Assembly (NCBI GenBank): GCA_000708835.1
Contig: DF237093.1
Span: forward strand, 103,796-167,795
Direction: 5' to 3'
DNA from: Klebsormidium nitens
Lineage: Eukaryota > Streptophyta > Klebsormidiophyceae > Klebsormidiales > Klebsormidiaceae
Length of the DNA stretch: 64,000 nt
Position numbers and translations under genes: made by a program
Shown: piece by piece, positions 1 through 12,500 of the stretch
Numbering within the stretch: the stretch's first letter is position 1
Layout of the letters: each line of letters begins with the position of its first letter
The notes under the pieces: generated by a model
Told to the model about the DNA's origin: nothing
Databases searched by the model: none
Seen by the model: only the letters and a program-made list of their open reading frames with translations

Positions 1-690
1 GGAAGGTCGGCACGAGCAAATGCCGGCAAAGGTTGACATAAAAGGTCGCCAAAGGCCTGGAGCGAAAGGCCGGCAGCGGAAGCGGCACGTGGCAAAGGCC
101 GGCAAACGCTGGCATACACTGTCGGCAAAGGCCGGCTGCGGAAGGCCGCTGAGCGGAAGGCGGGCACCGGAAGGTCGGCACGACAAAGCCCGGCAAAGGC
201 TGGCATAAAAAGCCCGGCAAAGGCCGGCAGCAGAAGGTCGGCACGTGGCAAGGCCGGCAAACGCTGGCATAGAAGGTCGGCAAAGGCCTGCAACGGAAGG
301 TCGGCACGTGGCAAAGAGTGCAAAGGCCGGCAATGGCATAGACGTCGGCAAAGGCCGGCAGCCGCAAGGCCGGCAGCCGAAGGTGGGAAGCGGAAGGTCG
401 GCACGACAAAGCCCGGCAAAGGCTGGCATAAAATGTCCGCATCGGGAGGCCTGCAGCGGAAGGCCGGCAGCGGAAAGTCGGCACGTGGCGAAGGCCTGGA
501 ACAGCTGGCATGAAAGGTCGGCAAAGGCCGGCATGAAGGTTGGCAAAGGCTAGCAGCGGAAGGCCGGCAGCGGAAGGTTGGCACGAGCAAGCTTCTGGCA
601 AAGGCTGACATGAAAGGTTGGCACCGTGAAAACCGGCAGCCGAAGGCCGGCGGCAGAAGGTTGGCACGTGGCAAAGGTTGCAGTCCATTA
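1..690. repeat. GC-rich tandem minisatellite at left edge
   Basis: The first ~690 bases are built from imperfect tandem copies of a roughly 25-35 base motif mixing AAGGCCGGCA, GCGGAAGGTCGGCACG and GGCAAAGGC blocks. Copies differ by substitutions and small indels and fade out near 690. Open frames here are by-products of the repeat (low-complexity Gly/Arg/Lys/Ala) and are not genes. The array probably continues left of the window. Confidence 0.85.
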
Positions 691-1687
691 AAGCTGGAAG
701 AAGCGGTTGCCAAGAGCACGGTCTGAGGACGGATTTAGCACATGGAGAGTCGGTAGGGCCGGTAGCTAGGCGTTCAAAACTCAAACACATATTCCCATGT
801 ATGCCATTGAAGCCTATGGCCCATGAGGCTACGGCAGTTGAAAAGAGAACATCTAGGTTGAAAATTGGTGTGCCGCGACATGGATCCGCCTTCAAGGCCT
901 TACGAAACGGTTTATAATATTTGTCCTGCAAGATTCATACTCAAATGTGGGTTCAACTTATATGGCAACGAACTGCATAGCAACAAACACTAACCCTCTT
1001 CGTCAAGCTTCTTTGATGCTTCTCCACCGGAATCTGCATGATCCAGAATTCTAGATCTTTGCGTGACATATATGTCGGCCCTTTTGATTTTCTCTCCTGC
1101 ACGCCCAGCCCCCTATTGGCTTGGTCAGTGGACAAGCATGCCCTTAGGGAAACGGAAGCACGAGTCGACTGCAACATGACTACGTGTCAAATTCAACGGT
1201 TGTCACTCAAAACTGTGGACCCACGAGGCCTATATTGCTTGTTCTATGACATGAAGCTCTGCAAGTGACCCTTTGTATAATCACATTGTGATATCCATGT
1301 AGGTCGACCGGACACTTTCAGTTGAGGCATATCAAAATAAGATCGATGTTCTTGGATTGTGTATTCAATTGGCCAATGAACCAAGGGTATGGGCATATAG
1401 TTGGAGAAAATACCCTTTTGGCATCAATAAACACATCGTTTGGTGCATCACATGCCCTCCACCGAGCTTGAAAGTCATACTATATACTCCTCATAACCGT
1501 TAACCCAGAGTTGGCCAATGTTTTGCTATGTTTTAGAAAGCCTTACCGGGTCGACACTAGCGTGCCTCAAGCCTAGCGTAGACCCGTAGAGCGGCAACTA
1601 GATCCGTTCTTCCTTATTCTTCCAATTCAACGCATTGTCGTCTTGAAAGGTGACCGCATTATTTGACTGGACCGGGGAACCCATAAC
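691..1687. other. Intergenic, 3' flank of the GT47 gene
   Basis: About 1 kb between the minisatellite and the stop codon of the GT47 gene. I see no coding frame with family resemblance and no RNA gene. It should contain the 3' UTR and polyadenylation region of the minus-strand gene. Confidence 0.5.
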
Positions 1688-4600
1688 TCATTGCCCGTGC
1701 TTTCGGAAGTATTCCGCCCGCTTATGCCGTATTCTCTCCACCTTGGCCTCCAACTCGTTCAATATCATCTCAAAAGCGTCGCCCGGCTCAGCCGGCTCCG
1801 GGAAGATAAGCGCTTGCCGCACCTGCGGATCCCACATCGCCTCTTGCATGGCAGCCACCTGAAATAGGGAGAAATGCAGAAGAGTCATGAATACTAAGCC
1901 ACAAAAGATGAACATTGGCTCCCTCGACTACCAAGCATGTCTCAACCCGTGGGAGTAGGGGAGATGAGTTCCCTTCGTTACCAAAGAAAGGAAGCACGAT
2001 GCTGTGTCGAAGTCAGAATGGAGGATAGTTAAGCCCTTTCATTCGCAGGCCCGTATCTGGAGAACAACCTTCGCTCCGAACTTCTGCCCTCCGAACTTGC
2101 CAATCTGGGACGATTTTGAAGTTCAATCTCTGGCATCATATTAAAGCTTCTCACTACCAACGGACGATACCCGGAGTTGCGCATTTCATACCAACTCTGC
2201 CCTTTGGCCATCGCGAAGCCCAGCCGGCAGTATTCTTGTTCAAAAAAAACTTGGCCGTCCAGAGAGCATGACAACTCAGAATAAGGCGGAATGTGTTTGA
2301 GAGAAACTTTGTAAAAAGATGGCAACGTGAGTAGGATAGGATGGACTGTAGGCATCGAGAAAAAAGAACGCTGCAAGATTCAAAGGTGCCATCAAGAATG
2401 AGAGACATACACCGAGGATTCACCTGCCAGGCAACAATAAGGGGACAACCTTGTACAAATTCCACAATCACGAAAGCTCTCGTTCAAAAGGGCTCGGAAG
2501 ATTGTTCATCCCGCTCGCTTTTGCATGGATGCACAGCAGGATTCTTCACCAGCCGGGGAGATAGTACGGGACAGGTAAAGGACAACCGCACCTACGTTTG
2601 CAGGTTAAGCCCGCCACTCAAGGGTGGGCCCTTTGTCCCGTCGCGATGCAAAAGCTTGCGACAGCCAACCAACAGAAGAGAGCTCGCTCATACCGGGCTG
2701 CGAAGGAACCGCTCGACTCACATCCTTCCGGGCTGACATCCGCCATCCATCCTCTCCTACCGAGTCAAAAAGGGAACGACAGACAAACAAAAGCCGCTGC
2801 CGAGATTCGGACCTGAGCTAACCCTCGTCAGGTGCGAGCGCCCTCGATGACATTCGGTAAGCAGGTAAGAATGAAACACAACAGAACACGGAACTGGCAG
2901 AATGATGCTGAGAGAAAGAGAGCGAACATTCAACAAACGATGACCGCGAGTGACTGAACTATTTTGTCAGCCTCCGCTCTCTTCTTCAGATTTGAGGAAG
3001 ACAAGCCTCGGCTTAGGAAGGCAAAGTCGGCAGCAACATACGCAAGCAAAACTATCACCCCCTTTGCTCACCTTTTCGGGGGGGATCCCTTTGAGTATCT
3101 CCTCCAGCCGCGGCACGTCCGCCTCCTTGACGCGCACCGCGATCCGCTCCCAGTTGAAGTAGTTCTCGAACGGCAGGATGATGTCATCCGCAATGATGAC
3201 GGGGATGCACCCGATCTGCACGCTCTCAAAGATGCGCGGGCTCCAGGGGGCCCACCCGAGCGGGCACAGGCAGAAAGTTGCGCGCATCATGTCTTGGAGA
3301 TAGGTCAGGGACGGTGCGTCGCTGATGTCGAAGTCGGGGTGGTTGGCGAACGTCTGGCCGATCGCGAGGCGGACGCCCCTGGGGCGAAAAGTGGGTTAAG
3401 AGGGGGTTATCAGAAAGTTGGAGCAAGGGAGTGGGTGGCTTAGGGTGAGATTTCGTGAATTGCGAAAGTCTAGCAATCGGCCGATGGCACGGAAAACGCC
3501 CTGGGGAGATGCAGTGGGTTAAGAGATGGTTAGCAAGCTGAAGCGGCAGGATGGGTGGTTGACAAGACGCAGGTATTGCACAAGGTCAATGGGAAACCCT
3601 AATTACCGAGAACTTGTTTACCCATACCGGTAAAAAGGTCGGTTGTGAAATGAAACCATGGGAAGGCAACCGCCCCTAGGGGAAAGACGAAGGGTAAGGA
3701 AAAGGGGGTGAAGCAGAGGCAGCGGGCGACTAGAATAGAGGCATATCAGGTTGCCAACACATAATCGGATTGCATTGCGAAGATGGAAAGGGTTATAGAC
3801 GAAGTTAGAGACGCCTGACGCTTTGAAACTCGGGAGTGCGGAACTTGCTGGGAAAGATCGCGGTAGCCGACCAGAGGGGTCAGAACCGACATGTGAGCCA
3901 AAAGAAGGGAGTTCCTTGTCAGCTTTCGTTCTCGAGAGGTTGAAATGCGATTCTTGTGATCACGCCACGAAGGCTTTGACAACAACGGTGTGGTTGCAGA
4001 TAAGAGCGGCTGAACTAGTCCCTACTCAGGAAAGGGTCCTCAAAAATCACTACGGAGAGGACGCCAACGCGACGGATCGGGTGGATAGCTTTGCAGCGTC
4101 GACAAAAGCTGAGACTGAGGAACTTTAGAGCCTTGGGAGATGTTGCGGGGAAATGGAGGCGGACTCGAGCGACGATGTCACTCAAGGTGACCAGACACGC
4201 AGCCCTGCAAAACAGGATTGCGGTCTGCCTCGAGCCAGTACTATGCTCCCGCATTCGCTCGAGACAGGGGGGCCACGGGACTGCAGAGAAGACCCCCACA
4301 GATAAAAAGGCCACAGAAGCGGACCTTCCCCAGAGCTGGCCCCCCTGCCGGAACTGGGATTGAGAACGGAGAGAAAGAAGGAACATGCTGCAAAAGCGAA
4401 ATGACTCTGATCTCTCTGCTTACGAGTCCGCCAAATCAATGGGTGTGAAGAAAGGATGTCTTCTGATGACTTCATGCGAAGAATAAGGCAAAAATAGAAT
4501 AATGCGCCGCCAGCTCAGCTTCGGTCTGCTAGCGACAATCGCGAAGACGGCCCGGCCGCTCGGAAATTCAAAGCCAATCGAAAAAGCGGTGCATCGAGCA

Positions 4601-7600
4601 CAAAAGCGGACCTTCTCACTACCATCGTGAAAAGTGGACACTCGCAATGCACTTCTCAACTGTCACCTCGTGACTGGCCCCTCACCTAGAGTACACTTTG
4701 CCAGTAGCGTCGTTTCCTGCGTCAATGTACAGCCCCCGGAAGAACGCCAGCACCGATTTCTCGTGGGCGTCCCGCTCGGGTGCGAACGCCAGCTGGCGCA
4801 GTTTCCGGACGTCGATGTAGGGCGGGATGACGACACTGCGGCCAGGGCGGTAGCAAACGTGGTTGTGCACGCCGAACGTTTGGAGCACCGTCAGGTAGCG
4901 AAGGACCATCCGAAATTTGGTCTGGCTCGCCAGTTCGTCCTGTAGGAAGCGATTGCAAAAAGGATTGCATCGGGCCCAGAGTATTCCGGTAATTTCAATA
5001 ATCTTTCAGGCTCTTGTTGAAGTGTTCTGTTCAGTGGTTACGAGGACAAACAGATTGATCGAGATTTTCAATCTGTAGCAAAGACGAACAGAGGACTACA
5101 ACCGATGCAGCACCGGACGTTGTCCTGGACTGGAGGCAGACAGCTGTAGAGAGTATCTTGAAGGCTGAATCCTTGCAAGACCCCACTCTCTTCGACGTAC
5201 ACCTTCCTGATCAGAATATAGAACGCTACGCTCTGAAGCATGATACAGAGAAAGAACGTCTAACCAGATTGGACGTTGAATCAAACGAGAGGTGTGCAAT
5301 GGGAGTTGACAGTAGAAGGTCAGTGACACGAGCCTACCAGCATAGGCATCGCAAGCAGCCGAATGCACGCGTGACGCATCAGCCTATCGAAGCAGGCTCG
5401 GAAAAAGTCGCAAAAAAAATTGTGAAGTCAAAATTTCGGAAGTCTGCCCTGTTCATCAATAAAGCGACAGGAGAATCGCATTTATCTCTTGACGTGGAAT
5501 CTCCACTGCTACAATCACTAGAATTTCAAGCAACGAAAGTGACCCTTTATAGAATTGTTCACGCGCCCGAGAGCGGCTGGTGCACGGGAAGTTGGCTCGT
5601 GGCCAGCACCAGCCGCGGACAGCAGGCGCACGATGCAGGGCCGGGAGAAACTCCTGGCCTGCAGGCTTACTCTGGCACAGTTATGACTCGAATCCCTTCC
5701 ACAGCAGACAGGCTGCCAAGGGAAGGCGCTCTTAAGGACCGCGCCGCGCAGAAGATGAATAGAAGAGAATTGTGATAGCAAGAGACTTTTGCAGCTAACC
5801 CGAACACCCGAACACCAAAAGACAAACAGCTCGATGGTACAGCCGACCAGCCTTTAGAAAGTGATCCAACACCCTAGCCTTACTACCATCAGCAGATCAG
5901 GCACAACTATGTCAAGCACGTATTTAGAAGTCCATGTAATAAGCTTCAACCAGCAGCAAATGCTGACGGTTCAGCGTGGAGCAGTAAACCACACATTGCC
6001 AAAATCAGCCAGAATGGAAGCACGGTGACTTCGTCCCTGAACCCACCACTTCTCTCTGGCTCCCGTTTCGCAAATTACTTACCCGGTAGTGGAAGCAGGC
6101 GCCATAATCATGCGGCGCAACGACCACATGATCCAGCCCCCGCATCCGGTTGAAGTATGGCCACCTCTCCGCCACATACATCACCGCCTCCAGCATTGTG
6201 CCGTGCGACGAGTCCGGAATCGTCCGCCCCGAGTCCTCCAGAACCGCGGCCGTATACACGGGGATGAAGTAGAAGTCTGCTTCGTCCGGGTCGAGCGTCC
6301 GCACCGCAGACTGCTCAAAGTTCTCGTGAATCAACACCTCGGTTGCGAACATGGTTTGCCTAACCCGCGGGTCGCGGGTCACGAAGTCGCGGTTCAGGTG
6401 GGGGGGCAGGTCGTATATGTACACTTTTATTGACCGCTGGGGGGGGAGGACGAGCATCGGCGCTGTTTCGGGGTCTGCGAAGGGGTTTTGCATCTCAGCT
6501 TCTTCCGGGGGCTGAGTGGGGGCAGTAGTTTCTATTTCTTCTAACTCCAAACCTTGTTCCTGCTCTATGTCGCGTACCTCCCCAGGTGCCCCTTTAGTGA
6601 GCGGTTCAGACTCTGCGGTTGTTTGCTCAACACGTTCGGCCTCCGTGACATTCTGCAGAATGTGCGGATGGGCGTCGAAGTCAGGATCCCTGCTGCTAAA
6701 TTCAGACTGGTTGAGCCGCGAGCTTTTATTTGTGGCTACTCCACCTGTTATGTTTAGGGGCAAACCCTGCCCGAGAAGTGGACCCTTCTTTTCTAGATTA
6801 CTGGAGTTTGCCGCTCCGCCAGTAGAGTTGGCTGTTACATTTACGAACAAAGTCTGCACTGGGGCGAAAGTCTCTGCTGTTCTAACTTCAGAGTCCGAGT
6901 CCCTGATAATTAGCTCCGGGACGCTCCCCGGCCCGCCCTTTCCTAAGCCCTTGTGGCCGGTTTTTCCACTCCCTGCCTCTCCTACACTTTTACTATCTAG
7001 CACTTGGTCAGTATCTCCCTCCATACTCGATTCAGCCCCCACTTCGTCCTCCGGCTCTTCAGATTCTTGGCTTTCTGGCCACTCCGGCTCAGCCTCGAAA
7101 AAATCTGAAATGCCCCGCCTCCGGAAATGCAGCACCCGATCCTCAACAGAAACCCCCCTGCCCAGAATGACTGGAACGCCAACATTTTGCAGCGCCTCTG
7201 CGTCCCATCGGCGGCGCTCCCTCGCGAATGTCCGGTCGGTTTGCTGGAGCGCCCGACGCGACTGCAGCAGTGCCCGGGCCCTTCTGCCATGCCCTACACC
7301 TGCAACAGGGTTTGAGATAGTCAGTAGCTGGTCAGAGTGGCGTAGGACTTGGTTGACTGTGGAGCGGATGTGAACAAACCAGCCTTGTCGCCGAAGGTTT
7401 GGGAAGGGCGCACAAGGACAATCTGCAGTCCCGTTTGCAAAGTATTCACTTAGGGAATTACTGACATGAATGTGCAGCATAGGGGCATTTGCCACCATTA
7501 CCAAACAGCTCTTGGTTTGACCACCGCAATCTTAGACGCTGGACTTCACAAATGAGCAACAGATAGCAACTTTGGACGAGATACTGCATGCAGAAACAAT

Positions 7601-7873
7601 CAGACTTTACACATTCTGCGACCTGTGGAGGTCTGGGCCGCCACGGTATAGTCTATATAGACCACCCAACAAACTCACTACAAAGTCGCGGAAAGCAAAG
7701 TGGCGCGTACCTGACACGCGTCCGCTTTTACTGTCTCCTGGTCCCAGCCCACTTTGTGTCAGATCTGGGCCGACCACTCCCCCAAAGACTAAGAGAAGCA
7801 AGCAGACGCCCACGACGTTGACAGCGATCCACCTCCTCCCGCAACCCATCTTTTTCAAGCGACGACCTGACAC
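1688..7873 (-). CDS. GT47 exostosin-family glycosyltransferase, IRX10-like
   Basis: Predicted Golgi type II membrane glycosyltransferase of family GT47, closest by eye to plant IRX10/IRX10L xylan xylosyltransferases. Exons in coding order: 7873-7711, 7530-6083, 4939-4686, 3378-3072, 1858-1688. Phases agree throughout and give 780 aa. Residues ~14-36 form a signal anchor. Residues ~40-420 are an acidic, low-complexity stem with many N-glycosylation sequons (NVTANST, NITGG, NVTEAE). The exostosin domain (~423-765) shows KVYIYDLPP, RTLDPDEADFYFIPVY, HDYGACFHY, VLQTFGVHNHVC, FCLCPLGWAPWSPR and GCIPVIIADDI, and ends MWDPQVRQALIFPEPAEPGDAF, all typical of this clade. IRX10 proteins are usually ~410 aa, so the stem is unusual. 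The start at 7873 is the first ATG before the anchor; 7849 is an alternative. The exact substrate is inferred. Confidence 0.88.
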
Positions 7874-9559
7874 TGGCCGGACACCGGTCCAAGGAACGCT
7901 ATTTACGCAGTTAAAGGAGAACGAATCTCCAGAACTGGGTTGCTGTTGAGAAACATTTTTTGCGGAGAAGAACTAGGGCCTCAAAATTGTTTGAAGCATG
8001 CATTCAACATGCCTTCAAGGGACAGCAACTCGTTTTCAAATGCTGAGGTACAGACAGACCGATAGAACTGTACCCCAGATCTTAGCAACCTGCCTTTGCT
8101 GCCAGTTCGATTGAACAGAACAATATGTAAAGAGAGCTTTGTAGCGAGCCCAGCTTTGCCACCTTGTCACAGAACGGACCACCCTAAGCAAGCTAGTAAA
8201 TGGAGCTGCTAAATGAAAAACCAGGAATGTAAGACACTCCGCTTGGGCGCCATGGCCGCCGCATTGCATGAGCGAAAGTGCAATGCGTCATAGCAGGCGG
8301 CAACTTCAAGGCGCCTGGTCTGCAGAGAGAGACTGCATATGAGAAGGGACTCAGACAGCTGTTCAGTGTTCCGCAGTGTGCGACTGTGACTCACACAAGG
8401 ACTCGGAGGCCAGAGTCAAAGAGTGAGCCCATTTGGCAAATTTCGAAATGGATTTCATTTCTCCCTGAAACCCTTCGTTGACAAAAGGCGGTCGGGGAAT
8501 CTGCAAAGGTGGGGCAGAAAGCGGGCAAAAAGAGACTGGTTGGTTCCACCCGACTCCAGGCCTTACCTTGGCCTCGAGCTTTACGCGCCACATTTTTCAG
8601 CTAGTAGGAATGCTCCACGTGGAGCTCTTTGATGCGTTGTCTTCCAACTTTATCGAAAGCTTCAGATAAAGGACCAAAAGGGCGCCGAAGCTTCTCGAAT
8701 ATGTGCTTTTTCCTCCACAAAAATGAACATCGATAACAGTCGCGCATGCAGAAAGGGTGTCCCATAAGCGGGACGAGGGGCGACTCATTTTGCCACGATT
8801 ACGTGGCTGTGATCCCGATGCTTGAGGTGAATCTAGAAGCGGGCGGATGTTCGTTAGGTTAGACGGTCGAGATGGTCCAAGCTGTTCATCGACGGCTCCC
8901 GGCGATTACCATGTGGTCCAGGGACCAGAATGCTGTACCAAGATTCTCCAATACCTACCTACCATTTGCCGTACAGTACTTGCCCCTTGACCACTGAAAG
9001 ACTCATCTTTACAGCCTGTACATTTTAGAACGTCCGATCAGATAGCGAACGGCTGGCAAGGCGTAAAAGCCTTTCACCTTCTTGCGGGGGTACAATATGC
9101 ACATGTATGATTGAAGCAAGATGATCCTAGACAGACTCGAACCAACGGCAATGGCAAGGAGACGTACCTACTACGGTATCAGCATTTCCGCAGTCATGAT
9201 CACCAGATGCGCGGGCGAGGTTGCGGGGGCAGACGAAGCAAAGGATCCGAGGCTGGCCTTTAAATCTCGTCCGGTCTTCTCCAAACCAGGTTGAAATGTG
9301 TTCTTTCCTCCAAGCCAAGCAGGAGACTGCTCTGACTGCCGGGAGATAGCAACTTTGATTGCTCAATCAGGCCTGCAACATGCTCATTTGAGAATGGTGG
9401 CACATCTTATTCACACATTGGGAAGGAGAAAGCATTGGCTGTTGGGGAAAGGGATTGATCAAAGCCGCAGATTGGAGGATAGGAGAAACATCGCAGTTTC
9501 CCCTTCGTCCAAAGTTGTTGATCCTTGGATGCTGAGAGAGGGAGTTTAGGAAAGGTAGC
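7874..9559. other. Divergent intergenic region between GT47 and PHT4-like genes
   Basis: About 1.7 kb separates the two divergently oriented start codons and should hold both promoters and 5' UTRs. I found no conserved coding frame or RNA gene. The polypyrimidine-poor sequence and scattered short frames give no further support for a feature. Confidence 0.45.
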
Positions 9560-12500
9560 ATGGCGTCCACTCTGGTCCTCCCGGCTCAGCAGGTCGGAGG
9601 GTTTGCAGCCGTGCAGGCGACTAGCATGGCGGGGAAGCGGGGTCGCTGCAACGTCCACAATACGTACCGGCCACCATCGGTTGAGAGCAAGGACCCTTTA
9701 CTAAGGGTTTCTTGGAAGGCCCAGCATCCGGCAACAAGCGCAGGGCGAGCCAGGGCCTCCATTCTGTCTTCTCGAAGCCTCAGAACTTCGTCGTTCACAG
9801 TCAGGGCAAATGCTGACGACACAGACATGTCCCCCCGTCACCTAGACAGGCGGCAAAAGAAGGGAGGCAAGGAATGGTTTGAGGGGCAGCAGTCAGTCCA
9901 CGATAGGGCCCAGGGTCTCATCCGTGGCAAGAACTGGATTCTAAGGCGGGGATCTAAGAACAAGGCGGTCAAAAGTGGGGAGGCTGTAACTGACCAATCC
10001 AACAAACCAGAACTGGGGCAGAGAGTTGGTGGGAAACAGGACCGGAGAGAAGGGCGGGATGGGGGAGCAAACTTGGCAGAGTATCCATGGACGGGCCCAG
10101 CAGAAAAGACGCTTTTGGACATGGCAAGGACTGGGGGTCAATGGGAGCCTCTCCAGATTGAGACTGCTAGCCCTGAACCGAGTCTCATAGATGCTAAGGA
10201 GGAAGCAGTGATTGGTGCGACGGTCCCAGAGGTCAAGCCGGCGGAGACTGCAAAGGAGGCTGGCGATGGCCGGAATTGGAAGATATTGATTGGGCTTTTC
10301 TTTGCGTTCTGCCTGATGACGTCAGCAGATAAGGCGGCCATGTCGGTGGCGCCGATGACAAGTGAGTTGGAAAAACCCTAGTCAGAAGGAAGGCAGCACC
10401 GCATGTCAATGTGGACTCAGAGGTGGGATTGGTTGACTGCACTGGTGCTGCAAAAGAAATGCGGTTTTTGCGGCTCCTTTGGCATATGAATTGTGGTTGA
10501 ACAGTTTCTGGTAAGATCGCGGAAGTTTCTCACTGGTTGCATCTGATTGAAAAGTTGCTTCTCAAGTAAGACGTCGTAAACATGACGCACTCTTTTGTGC
10601 AGTGGCCAAGCAATTTGGGTGGTTGGAGTCAGACAAAGGCCTGATTGGAAGCTCCTTCTTCTTCGGGTTCATGTTCTCTCAGGTGAGTTCATCATCCACC
10701 TGTTTTGCGCATGTCTTGGTTTTGTTTCTTGGCCATTTTCTTGCATGATCCATCCGCAAGTAGGAACCTTCTTCATGAAAAGGAGTGTTATTCCTGCATA
10801 TTACTATTCACCGCTTATGGTATGACTTAAAAATGGAAAAAGCAGAGCCTGTTGAAAAACAATCAGAATCACAAGGGGGGGCGTTTTTCTTGCTTCAGGA
10901 TGGCTGATCTGTTGCCTTATATTTCGCAGATTCCTAGCAGCATTGTTTGCAAGCGGATCGGCCGGCGGAAAATAATGACGTGGGTCGCGCTGTGGATCGG
11001 CGTGTGCCAGCTCCTCACCCCTATTGCGGCCTCCACTTCCCTGACAGGACTGCTGGCCGTGCGCGTGAGTGCGCTCTATTTTCAAATCAAATCTTTGCAG
11101 GTTCTTGTTATATTTGAAGTTGTACCCCCTCGATTACCTCATCTCGCCAACTTGTTTAGCAGGCTTGCGAATTCTGATCGGATCTGTTGATTTGTTGTAT
11201 CCATGTAGCCTCGCATGGGAGAAACCGGATGAGCTTCGGACTCCTTTTGAAGCACTGAATTACCCAGTCAGAAGAGTTTTGCGATCTTTGACCGTCTGAT
11301 CAAAGGCTTGCAGGCAGAGGGTTTGCATGGCTCGCTCAAGAGTCAAGGCAGGTTGCGGCCATACCCAGTCTTTGGACCAACCGCTCATACATCTAGATGT
11401 GTTCGCTCCATCTGGTTGCAAACCTTCGAACGATTTTTCTTTTCGTATCATTAGAATCGTCGTGGTACTGGCCATTTGCAGGCTGCTCTTGGTTTTGGCG
11501 AGGGCGTTGTGGTGCCCATTCTCACCAGCATGCTGGCCGACTACGTTCCCCCCGAGAAACGGTCCAGCTCCTTAGCAATGGTCTTCTCTGGCGGCCCCCT
11601 CGGCACCGTTCTCTGTAGGTCCTCCATTTCCACTGCCTGTTGCTCCTTATCTTTTGGGCTTCCATCAATGCTTGCCGCAAATTGTGAGTGTAAAGTCAAG
11701 CAGATGGTGAAGCAGTGATTTGTGGGTGCTTTTGTGTTGGTCAAAAGTTACGAGCAGTTACCACAAGATGCTGTTTCGAGCGTTCGGAAGGTGTATTTCG
11801 TTGGCGTTGCTTCATCTGGACAAAAGAGCTATAGCCTCTTTGAAGAGCCTCATCTTTCGGCAGAGAGCCGAACAGGGGTGCCCATCGGGCTTTCCTGTCC
11901 GTCTATCAAACGAATAGCTCACCTGCCGTTAAAAGACAAACTCACGTCTCTCACTTCCCACTTGCTTCTTAGTCCTGACTCTGTTGGCTTTCCTCCTTCG
12001 CAGCACTCTTCCTCTGTCCGGGCATCATCAACACCGCCGGCTGGCAACCCCTCTTCTACGCAATCGGCGCCGTCTCCCTCGCCTGGGGGGCTGCCTGGTC
12101 TTTTGCCGCCCCCCACTTCGAACCCCTCCCCGCCGCCAAGCCCCGCTGGAACCCCTTCCGAAAAGCCCCCAAAGCCAACGTCGCCCCGCAGACGGCGACG
12201 CCTTCGGTTCTGCCCGCCATTTCTGACGCCACTTTCAAGCTGTACAAAGACAGCCCGCTCCTGCTCGAGACCGGTGTCAAGCTCGCGACGCTCGCGGCGC
12301 TCGGGCCCGACGGGAAGCGCATCCCCGCGGCAGCGACCGCAGTCGCGGGGGCCTCCCGGAAAAGCATCCTTAACGGGGCTGTGGTTGCGAGCTCCGACGA
12401 GGAGCTCGTCTTCTCCCCGGACGACCCCTACTGGAAGCTCTCGCCCGACGCGCGCCGCAAGCTGCGCCAGCGGCGCATGGCCATCCGCGGGCGCTTCAGC

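Noticed and set aside
2770-2880. tRNA-like word resembling a T-arm on the minus strand (GGTCCGAATCTCGGC)
   Set aside because: No matching acceptor stem or clear anticodon arm could be folded at the expected distance.
6516-7373. 285-codon plus-strand open frame
   Set aside because: It is antisense to the well-supported GT47 exon 2; its Ser/Thr-rich translation is the shadow of the acidic stem.
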